Of a stretch of 15,286 bases of DNA, positions 1 through 6,360 are shown piece after piece. Position numbers and translations under genes: made by a program. The notes under the pieces were generated by a model, which was not told the DNA's origin, did not search any database, and saw nothing but the letters and a program-made list of their open reading frames with translations. Source of the stretch: Melioribacteraceae bacterium (GTDB lineage Bacteria > Bacteroidota > Ignavibacteria > Ignavibacteriales > Melioribacteraceae); assembly GCA_023230485.1 (NCBI GenBank), contig JALNXG010000079.1, positions 1 to 15,286 of the forward strand. Reading direction: 5' to 3'. Every line of letters starts with the position of its first letter. Position 1 is the stretch's first letter.

Positions 1-13
1 AACAGGAGAAAAA

Positions 14-1018
14 ATGCCAAGAGTAGAATTAACTCAACTCATCGAAGCAGGTGCACATTTTGGGCACCTTACACGCCGTTGGAATCCAAAGATGAAACCA
101 TATATTTTCATGGAAAAGAATGGTATTCATATAATCGATTTAAAGAAAACACAATCATCAATAGACCTCGCCGCCGAAGCAATGACAAGAATTGCATCCG
201 AAGGTAAAAGAGTTCTATTCGTTGGTACCAAAAAACAAGCTAAAGGTACCGTAGCATCGGAAGCAAGAAGATGCAATGCAAACTGGGTTAGCGAAAGATG
301 GTTAGGCGGAATGCTTACAAACTTTTCTACAATTAGAAAAAGTATTAAACGTCTTCAAGATATCGAGAAAAAAGAAACTGACGGTACATTCGAAAAAATC
401 ACAAAGAAAGAAAGACTAACTCTTACAAGAGAAAAAGATAAATTAAGAAAAGTACTTGATGGTGTAGAAACATTATCAAAAATGCCGGGCGCTATTTTTA
501 TAGTTGATATCAAGAAAGAATCGATTGCAATCAGAGAGGCACTAAGATTAAACATTCCTCTTTTTGCTCTCGTAGATACTAATTGCGATCCTGATCCTAT
601 TGATTATATCATCCCGGGTAATGATGATGCATCACGTGCAATTGAAATAATTTCAAAAGTTTTAGCTGATGCAATTATTGAAGGCAACGAGAAATCGAAG
701 GAATTAAGAGCAAACGAAGCTGCTGAAAATGAAAAATTAGGCAAGATGAATGAAGATGATGGTGAAGGAGATAGAAGAGACGGAAAGCCAAGAGTAAAAA
801 GAGTAAAAGTCGATGGCAGAGACGACAAGAGAAAATTTGACAGAAGAGGCGGTGGAGATAGAAGACAGGGTTCAAGTCAGAATCAGGGATCAAACCAGAA
901 TCCGACTCCGAAACCGGCACAAAGTGCTGCACCGGCATTAGACGTACCTGAAGTACCGGCTGCCCCACTTAAAGAATCTGATTCAAGTTCCGCTCCGGAA
1001 GCAACAACTGAAAAATAA
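14..1018 (+). CDS. rpsB: 30S ribosomal protein S2 with long C-terminal tail
   Basis: Ribosomal protein uS2, a late-assembling protein on the solvent side of the 30S subunit that helps recruit S1. The conserved S2 body spans residues 1 to about 225: an N-terminal GAHFGHLTRRWNPKM stretch, GTKKQAK near 71-77, RWLGGMLTNF near 95-104, and DTNCDPDPIDYIIPGNDDA near 188-206. The start is fixed by AGGAG at 4-8, five bases before the ATG. The protein has 334 residues where S2 usually has 230-260. The excess of about 110 residues is a low-complexity tail: first acidic/basic (EDDGEGDRRDGK), then an RGG-like patch (RRGGGDRR, 277-284), then Gln/Asn- and Pro/Ala-rich sequence. It lies 30 nt before tsf and is the first gene of the translation cluster seen here. 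Identity is certain; the role of the tail is unknown. Confidence 0.98.
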   Translation: MPRVELTQLIEAGAHFGHLTRRWNPKMKPYIFMEKNGIHIIDLKKTQSSIDLAAEAMTRIASEGKRVLFVGTKKQAKGTVASEARRCNANWVSERWLGGMLTNFSTIRKSIKRLQDIEKKETDGTFEKITKKERLTLTREKDKLRKVLDGVETLSKMPGAIFIVDIKKESIAIREALRLNIPLFALVDTNCDPDPIDYIIPGNDDASRAIEIISKVLADAIIEGNEKSKELRANEAAENEKLGKMNEDDGEGDRRDGKPRVKRVKVDGRDDKRKFDRRGGGDRRQGSSQNQGSNQNPTPKPAQSAAPALDVPEVPAAPLKESDSSSAPEATTEK

Positions 1019-1048
1019 GTTTATAAATTAGGTAAAAGGAATAAATAG

Positions 1049-1918
1049 ATGGCAATTACTTCAAGTCAAGTAAAAGAATTAAGAGATAAAACCGGTGCCG
1101 GTATGATGGATTGTAAAAAGGCTTTAGAAGAATCTGATGGTGATTTTGAAAAAGCGATCGATACGCTTAGAAAAAAAGGTGCTGCTGTTGCTGCTAAAAG
1201 AGCAGAGAGATCTGCTAATGAAGGTATCATATTAACAAAAGTATTTAGTGATGGTAAAGAAGCTGTTATGGTAGAAGTAAATTGTGAAACAGATTTTGTT
1301 GCTAAGAGTGAAGATTTCTTATCATTCGCTAATCTAGCTTTAGAATCAGTTATTGCTAATAAACCAAATTCCATAGAAGAATTAATGAATAGCACTTATG
1401 ATGGAAAGAATCTAAATTCTGAATTAACTGCGATTGTTGGTAAAATCGGTGAGAAAATTGAAGTATCACGTTTTGCACATGAGAAAACAGATTCAGGCGT
1501 AATTGTTGATTATATTCATCATGGATCGAAATTAGGTGTGTTAGTGAAAGCTGATAATATACCTTCAGGAAAAGAAGAAGAATTTACTAATGTAACAAAA
1601 GATATCGCTATGCAGGTAGCAGCAATGAAACCAATGTTTATGTTCAGAGAAGAATTCCCAAAAGAGATATTAGATAAAGAGATTGAGATTGCAAAAGAAC
1701 TTCTTAGAAAAGAAGGAAAGCCGGAACATATGTTGGATAGGATATCAGAAGGGAAGTTAAATAAATTCTTTGAAGAGAATGCTCTAGTAGATCAGGTATT
1801 TGTAAAAGACAATTCAAAGAAGATAGGGGACTTAATAGCTGATTTCAACAAGAAGAATTCAGCGGAAGCAAAGCTTGTTCTCTTCAAGCGTTTTCATCTT
1901 AGCGACGAAAAAAAATAA
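1049..1918 (+). CDS. tsf: Elongation factor Ts
   Basis: EF-Ts, the cytoplasmic nucleotide-exchange factor that releases GDP from EF-Tu during translation elongation. The N-terminal UBA-like helical domain (about residues 4-40) carries the family signature VKELRDKTGAGMMDCKKAL. The core motif TDFVAK is at 81-86, preceded by VEVNCE. The rest forms the two dimerisation subdomains, including MQVAAMKPMF in the middle. At 289 residues it is full length. An AAAAGGA Shine-Dalgarno at 1034-1040 sits eight bases before the ATG. It follows rpsB by 30 nt, the usual rpsB-tsf pair, and is itself followed by a strong terminator-like hairpin. Nothing in the protein looks abnormal. Confidence 0.98.
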   Translation: MAITSSQVKELRDKTGAGMMDCKKALEESDGDFEKAIDTLRKKGAAVAAKRAERSANEGIILTKVFSDGKEAVMVEVNCETDFVAKSEDFLSFANLALESVIANKPNSIEELMNSTYDGKNLNSELTAIVGKIGEKIEVSRFAHEKTDSGVIVDYIHHGSKLGVLVKADNIPSGKEEEFTNVTKDIAMQVAAMKPMFMFREEFPKEILDKEIEIAKELLRKEGKPEHMLDRISEGKLNKFFEENALVDQVFVKDNSKKIGDLIADFNKKNSAEAKLVLFKRFHLSDEKK

Positions 1919-1924
1919 AATTTC

Positions 1925-1958
1925 AAAAAGGTCTTATAATTTATAAGACCTTTTTTTT
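1925..1958 (+). terminator. Rho-independent terminator between tsf and pyrH
   Basis: A nearly perfect palindrome lies seven bases after the tsf stop. GGTCTTA at 1930-1936 pairs with TAAGACC at 1944-1950, extended by an A-run (1925-1929) against a T-run, with a short AT-only loop. Eight T residues follow at 1951-1958. The form is textbook intrinsic termination. Because the hairpin ends only about 16 bases before the pyrH ATG, it probably sets a lower level of read-through into pyrH-frr or forces a separate start there. The A-run/T-run symmetry means it could work in both directions, but no gene on the other strand would use it. Confidence 0.85.
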
Positions 1959-1974
1959 ATATATTTAAGGGTCT

Positions 1975-2709
1975 ATGGAAAAAAAACTTAAGTACAATCG
2001 TGTGCTGCTAAAATTAAGCGGCGAATCTTTAATGGGTGATACTGGATATGGAATTGATCCAAAGAGATTAGATTTCTTTGCAGAGGAATTAAAAACGACA
2101 CATGCGCTGGGTGTTCAGATAGGTGTAGTGATTGGCGGAGGGAATATTTATCGTGGATTAAATGCTAGTGCACAAGGAATAGATAGAGTAACCGGCGATC
2201 AAATGGGAATGTTGGCAACTGTCATAAATTCTTTAGCTTTACAAAATGCGCTTGAGAATAAAGGCGTTTATACACGTCTTATGACTGCAATCAAGATGGA
2301 AGAGATGGCAGAGCCATATATTAGAAGAAGAGCGATACGACATCTCGAAAAAGATCGAGTAGTTATATTTGGAGCTGGCACAGGACATCCATATTTCAGT
2401 ACTGATACAGCGGCATCTTTAAGAGCAGTGGAAATTGAAGCTGATGCGATTTTCAAAGGTACACGTGTCGATGGAGTTTATGATTCTGATCCTGAAAAGA
2501 ATCCGAATGCTAATTTTTTCAAAGAAATTTCGTATTATGATGTACTTCAGAAAAATTTAAGAGTAATGGATCTAACTGCAATAAGTTTATGTAAAGAAAA
2601 TAATCTCCCGATAATTGTATTTAATATGGATAAGCCGGGAAATTTAATGAAAGTTATCACAGGCGAAAACATCGGTACTTCGGTAGGAGATTTTGAAATA
2701 AAGAAATAA
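1975..2709 (+). CDS. pyrH: UMP kinase
   Basis: Uridylate kinase of the amino-acid-kinase fold, converting UMP to UDP with ATP in pyrimidine nucleotide synthesis in the cytoplasm. Visible motifs are LKLSGE (12-17, phosphate binding), GGGN (54-57), DQMGMLAT (75-82), GTGHPYFSTDTAA (135-147, UMP binding) and KGTRVDGVYDSDP (161-173). The length of 244 residues is typical. The ATG is preceded by AAGGG at 1967-1971 with only three bases between, tight for a Shine-Dalgarno. No alternative start fits the conserved N-terminus better. The strong hairpin at 1925-1958 separates it from tsf, while frr follows 25 nt later in the usual order. The HP in GTGHPYF replaces the more common NP or NPFF form, a mild variation. 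Confidence 0.97.
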   Translation: MEKKLKYNRVLLKLSGESLMGDTGYGIDPKRLDFFAEELKTTHALGVQIGVVIGGGNIYRGLNASAQGIDRVTGDQMGMLATVINSLALQNALENKGVYTRLMTAIKMEEMAEPYIRRRAIRHLEKDRVVIFGAGTGHPYFSTDTAASLRAVEIEADAIFKGTRVDGVYDSDPEKNPNANFFKEISYYDVLQKNLRVMDLTAISLCKENNLPIIVFNMDKPGNLMKVITGENIGTSVGDFEIKK

Positions 2710-2734
2710 ATTTGCAAATAAAATTGAGGAACTT

Positions 2735-3289
2735 ATGAATTTAATTATCAAAGAAACAAATCATAAGATGGACGTAACCCTTGATGCATTTAGGCAGGAA
2801 ATAGCAAAGATAAGAACAGGCAAGGCAACTACCGCATTATTGGATGGCATAAAGGTGGATTATTATGGTAATATGTCGCCATTAACACAGGTAGCAAATG
2901 TATCAGTACTTGATGTGCATACATTAAGCATAATGCCATGGGACAAGGGGATGGTGCAAGCAATTGATAAGGCAATATTGGCAAGTGATTTGGGGTTGAA
3001 TCCGCTTAGTGATGGAACAAATATTCGTGTACCAATACCACCGCTAAATGAGGAAAGAAGAAAAGAGTATGTAAAGTTAGTTAAGAGATTTGGTGAAGAA
3101 TCAAAGATAGCATTACGCAATGTAAGAAGAGATGCTAATGAAAGTCTAAAGAAGATGGAAAAGAATAAAGAAATTAGTGAAGATAATAAAGCGGACTTAG
3201 AAATAGAGATACAAAAGACAACTGATGGGCATATAGCAAAAATTGAAGAGATGATAAAGCATAAAGAGAAAGAGATAATGGAAGTTTAG
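2735..3289 (+). CDS. frr: Ribosome recycling factor
   Basis: RRF, which with EF-G splits the post-termination ribosome into subunits. The protein has the usual 184-residue length and two-domain layout. Helical domain I contains QEIAKIRTGKA near the N-terminus. The small domain II contains the V-YYGNMSPLTQVANVSV segment. The C-terminal helix carries IPPLNEERRKEYVKLVKRFGEESKIALRNVRRDA and a highly charged end. GAGGA at 2726-2730 lies four bases before the ATG. It is the last gene of the rpsB-tsf-pyrH-frr cluster and is followed directly by a hairpin terminator. Confidence 0.98.
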   Translation: MNLIIKETNHKMDVTLDAFRQEIAKIRTGKATTALLDGIKVDYYGNMSPLTQVANVSVLDVHTLSIMPWDKGMVQAIDKAILASDLGLNPLSDGTNIRVPIPPLNEERRKEYVKLVKRFGEESKIALRNVRRDANESLKKMEKNKEISEDNKADLEIEIQKTTDGHIAKIEEMIKHKEKEIMEV

Positions 3290-3293
3290 AAAC

Positions 3294-3323
3294 AAAAGCC
3301 GCCTAGAAAGCGGCTTTGTTGTT
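3294..3323 (+). terminator. Rho-independent terminator after frr
   Basis: AAAGCCGC at 3295-3302 pairs with GCGGCTTT at 3310-3317 around a seven-base loop, followed by an interrupted T-rich tract. It begins five bases after the frr stop codon and is the most GC-rich element in this intergenic space. It closes the translation-factor cluster and insulates it from maeB. Confidence 0.85.
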
Positions 3324-3347
3324 TTATAAATAATTATTATTTTGTTC

Positions 3348-3363
3348 AGGATAAATATATCCT
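3348..3363. promoter_or_regulatory. Palindrome in the maeB leader, possible operator
   Basis: Two six-base arms, AGGATA and TATCCT, flank a four-base AATA spacer, ending 36 bases before the maeB ATG. It stands in the only region that can hold the maeB promoter, since a terminator lies just upstream. A weak TTGTTC (3342-3347) overlaps its left edge, and TA-rich -10-like words (TAATAA, TAACTA) lie just to its right, so the palindrome could sit between promoter elements as an operator. In DNA this AT-rich such a palindrome can occur by chance. Neither promoter nor operator is established. Confidence 0.25.
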
Positions 3364-3399
3364 AATAACTAATTAATTCATTGATAAAAGGCAAACTAA

Positions 3400-5652
3400 A
3401 TGAGCGTTACAAAGGAAGAAGCATTAAGATATCATAGTGAAGGAAGAAAAGGTAAAATTGAGGTAGTACCAACGAAGCCTTGTTTTACTGCCCGAGAGCT
3501 TTCATTAGCCTATACTCCCGGAGTAGCAGAACCATGCAGAGAAATAGAAAAGAATGATGATGAAGTTTACAAATATACCGCAAAGGGAAACTTAGTTGCG
3601 GTCATATCTAATGGCACAGCTGTGCTAGGTTTAGGTGATATTGGTCCTCATGGTGGCAAGCCGGTAATGGAAGGGAAGGGCGTATTATTTAAAAGATTTG
3701 CCGATATTGACGTTTTTGATATTGAATTGAAATCGAAAGATGTTAAAGAAATAATAAGAACGGTGCAGATATTAGAACCTACTTTTGGTGGAATTAATTT
3801 AGAAGATATAAAAGCACCGGAATGTTTTGAGATAGAAGAAGAGCTTATAAAAACAATGAACATTCCAGTATTCCATGATGACCAGCATGGTACAGCTATT
3901 ATATCATGTGCTGCATTGATAAATGCAGTAGAGATATCAAATAAAAAAATGGATGAAATACGTGTAGTAGTAGTTGGAGCGGGAGCCGCCGGAATTGCTT
4001 GTTGTAAGATGTATATGACGGCGGGAGTAAAGCAAGAAAATATTGCTATGTTCGATACAAAAGGATTAATACACAAAGAGAGAAAGGATTTAAATAAATA
4101 TAAAGAGGCATTTGCAATAGAAAATAAATATGCAACACTCGAAGACGCACTTACAGGAGCGGACGTATTTGTGGGATTATCGAAGCCAAATCTCTTAAGC
4201 AAAGATATGGTAAGAAGTATGGCAGAACATCCTGTAGTATTTGCAATGGCAAATCCTGATCCAGAAATTACTTATGAAGATGCCATTGATGCGAGAAAAG
4301 ATATAATCATGGCAACGGGAAGAAGCGATTATCCAAATCAAGTGAATAATGTTCTAGGATTTCCATTTATATTTAGAGGTGCTTTGGATGTAAGAGCAAA
4401 AACCATCAATCAAGAGATGAAGATGGCAGCAGTAATGGCATTAGCAGGCTTGGCGAAGGAAAAGGCATCGGATGCGGTTTTAAGCGCTTATGGCGGAGAA
4501 GAATTTTCGTTTGGACCGGAATATATAATTCCGAAACCATTTGATCCTCGTGTGCTTTGGACAGTTGCACCGGCAGTAGCTAAAGCTGCAATCGATACCG
4601 GAGTGGCAAGGGTAATGATTGAGGATTGGAATGCTTATAAAGAGAGCCTTCAAGAAAGACTTGGTTATTCAAATGAAATCGTTAGAGCAATGTTACATAA
4701 GGCACAAAAGAACCCTAAAAAAATTGTTTACACTGAAGGTGAAGAGGAAAAAATTATTAGAGCTGCAAACTCAATAGTGGAAGAAGGAATAGGCAGCCCG
4801 ATATTATTAGGCAATGAAGAAGTTATTCAAAATAAAATCACTGAATTGGGGTACGATAAAAAATATTTTAAAATAGTAGATCCGGAAAATTCTGCTAAAG
4901 TTTTAGATTATGCTAATGAATTTTTCAAGAATAGACAGAGAAAAGGTTTAACTCTACGAGATGCAAAAATATTAATGAAACAACCAAATTATTATGGTAG
5001 TATGATGGTTCGTAATGGTGATGCTGATACATTAGTCGGGGGATTAACTTATCACTATCCACAAGTAATAAGACCTGCATTGCAATGTATTGGTATTAAA
5101 GAGGGGCATAATATTGTAGCCGGTTTATATATTGTGGTGATTAAAAGTAAAACATTTTTCTTTTCTGATACAAGTGTAAACGTAGACCCGACTGCTGAGG
5201 AATTAGCCGAGATCGCGATAATGTCCCACGATACGGTAAAAGAATTTGATATTAAGCCACGTTTAGCAATGTTATCGTTCAGTAATTTCGGAAGTGCAGT
5301 TTATCCGCAATCTCAAAAAGTACAAAGGGCTACGCAATTAGTAAAGCAACTTCGTCCTGATATAATGGTAGATGGAGAGATGCAGGCGGATACAGCAGTT
5401 GTTCCTGAAAGATTAGAAAAAGAATTTCCATTTAGTTCACTTAAAGGTGGAGCGAATGTATTGATATTCCCCGATCTTAATTCAGGCAATATAGCATATA
5501 AATTATTTGAACGATTGACTGATGCAAGTTTGATCGGTCCATTATTAATGGGAGTAAAAAAACCAATCCACGTTCTGCAAAGAGGAGCAACAGTGGATCA
5601 AATAATAAATATGTCAGCAATTGCAGTTGTGGAAGCCGAAAATTTAAAGTAA
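3400..5652 (+). CDS. maeB: NADP-dependent malic enzyme with C-terminal phosphotransacetylase-like domain
   Basis: Hybrid malic enzyme of the MaeB type, decarboxylating malate to pyruvate and CO2 with reduction of (normally) NADP+. The malic part covers residues 1 to about 430: YTPGVAEPC (38-46), NGTAVLGLGDIGPHGGKPVMEGK (71-93), the metal/substrate motif VFHDDQHGT (157-165), the Rossmann loop GAGAAG (193-198), ANPDPE (284-289) and TGRSDYPNQVNN (306-317). Residues from about 430 to 750 form a PTA-like domain. In studied MaeB proteins this domain is not catalytic and mediates oligomerisation and acetyl-CoA response. That property is family knowledge and was not read from this sequence. The length of 750 is normal for the fusion. 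AAAAGG at 3386-3391 lies eight bases before the ATG. Terminators on both sides make it a single-gene unit. Cofactor preference is not proven here. Confidence 0.95.
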   Translation: MSVTKEEALRYHSEGRKGKIEVVPTKPCFTARELSLAYTPGVAEPCREIEKNDDEVYKYTAKGNLVAVISNGTAVLGLGDIGPHGGKPVMEGKGVLFKRFADIDVFDIELKSKDVKEIIRTVQILEPTFGGINLEDIKAPECFEIEEELIKTMNIPVFHDDQHGTAIISCAALINAVEISNKKMDEIRVVVVGAGAAGIACCKMYMTAGVKQENIAMFDTKGLIHKERKDLNKYKEAFAIENKYATLEDALTGADVFVGLSKPNLLSKDMVRSMAEHPVVFAMANPDPEITYEDAIDARKDIIMATGRSDYPNQVNNVLGFPFIFRGALDVRAKTINQEMKMAAVMALAGLAKEKASDAVLSAYGGEEFSFGPEYIIPKPFDPRVLWTVAPAVAKAAIDTGVARVMIEDWNAYKESLQERLGYSNEIVRAMLHKAQKNPKKIVYTEGEEEKIIRAANSIVEEGIGSPILLGNEEVIQNKITELGYDKKYFKIVDPENSAKVLDYANEFFKNRQRKGLTLRDAKILMKQPNYYGSMMVRNGDADTLVGGLTYHYPQVIRPALQCIGIKEGHNIVAGLYIVVIKSKTFFFSDTSVNVDPTAEELAEIAIMSHDTVKEFDIKPRLAMLSFSNFGSAVYPQSQKVQRATQLVKQLRPDIMVDGEMQADTAVVPERLEKEFPFSSLKGGANVLIFPDLNSGNIAYKLFERLTDASLIGPLLMGVKKPIHVLQRGATVDQIINMSAIAVVEAENLK

Positions 5653-5665
5653 ATTCATTTCAAAT

Positions 5666-5694
5666 AAAAAAAAGCACCTTTCCGGGTGCTTTTC
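5666..5694 (+). terminator. Rho-independent terminator after maeB
   Basis: GCACC at 5674-5678 pairs with GGTGC at 5685-5689 around a six-base TTTCCG loop. The stem is lengthened by an A-run on the left against the T-run 5690-5693 on the right. It starts about 14 bases after the maeB stop. The T tract is short (four) and then broken by C, so termination may be incomplete. Only 36 bases separate it from the next start codon. Confidence 0.8.
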
Positions 5695-5730
5695 TATATT
5701 TAGGTATTCTTTTATTTCTCATTAGGTAAA

Positions 5731-6357
5731 GTGCTCAAAAATGTATTTTACATAATAGCGAGTATTATTCTATTTTTTTCCGGACTAATTATTTATGGTA
5801 TTTTCTTAAGTACCAGAGAGGCAGAGCTATCTGAATTAATGAAAAGCAAAAACATAAAGGAATTCGGAGAAGCAAGTATTATCATAGATAGAAGAACATA
5901 CAAATTAGATTTATTTTCAGACGGAATTTTAGTTAAAAGATACCGTGCAGTATTTGGAAAAAATAATAACGGCCTAAAAACAAAAGCTAATGATTATATT
6001 ACACCGGTGGGAGATTATAGAGTTTGTAATATTAAAGATGATTCACAATATTATAAACTAATCTTAATCAATTACCCGAATGAGAAAGATGCGGGTGAAG
6101 CATTAAAACGGGGATTGATAGACGAAAAATCATTCAAGAAAATTTCTGATGCAAATGCAAAAGGGAAATGCCCCAAATTTGATCCTATATTGGGAGGCGA
6201 TATAAGTATTCATGGATTAGGAGAATATGATTTTATATTCAAAAATCTGCCATTTAGTTTTAATTGGACAGATGGTTCAATAGCATTAAACAACTCAGAT
6301 ATACAAGAGCTTGTAGAAGTAATAAAAATCGGGACTCCAATAAAAATAAAGTATTAG
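5731..6357 (+). CDS. Membrane-anchored YkuD (L,D-transpeptidase fold) protein with Ser at the catalytic Cys position
   Basis: A 208-residue protein with one N-terminal hydrophobic segment (residues 4-25), probably an inner-membrane anchor with the domain in the periplasm. The YkuD domain runs from about 49 to 207. It opens with the typical strand pattern IIDRRTYKLDLF and a K-x-NDYITPVGDYRV segment (about 84-98), carries ISIHG with His161, then NWTDGSIALNNSDIQEL (178-194), and ends with the GTPIKI strand. In active L,D-transpeptidases the residue after that Gly is the nucleophilic Cys; here it is Ser183, codon TCA at 6277-6279. Cross-linking activity is therefore doubtful. The gene starts at GTG, with AGG four bases upstream; the ATG at 5741 is out of frame. 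The Omp85 gene follows after 3 nt, so the two probably share a transcript and an envelope role. Confidence 0.85.
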   Translation: MLKNVFYIIASIILFFSGLIIYGIFLSTREAELSELMKSKNIKEFGEASIIIDRRTYKLDLFSDGILVKRYRAVFGKNNNGLKTKANDYITPVGDYRVCNIKDDSQYYKLILINYPNEKDAGEALKRGLIDEKSFKKISDANAKGKCPKFDPILGGDISIHGLGEYDFIFKNLPFSFNWTDGSIALNNSDIQELVEVIKIGTPIKIKY

Positions 6358-6360
6358 ATA

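Noticed and set aside
355..968. Several overlapping minus-strand open frames opposite rpsB
   Set aside because: They are antisense to rpsB. Their Leu/Ser/Phe-rich products mirror the charged, low-complexity S2 tail and have no start signals or motifs.
3648..4202. A 184-codon open frame on the minus strand inside maeB
   Set aside because: It lies wholly opposite the well-conserved malic-enzyme domain, has a Ser/Ile/Phe-rich composition typical of antisense reading of this AT-rich DNA, and shows no recognisable domain.
5741..5743. ATG as the start of the YkuD gene
   Set aside because: It is out of frame with the YkuD domain; the in-frame GTG at 5731 has an AGG four bases upstream and keeps the complete membrane anchor.
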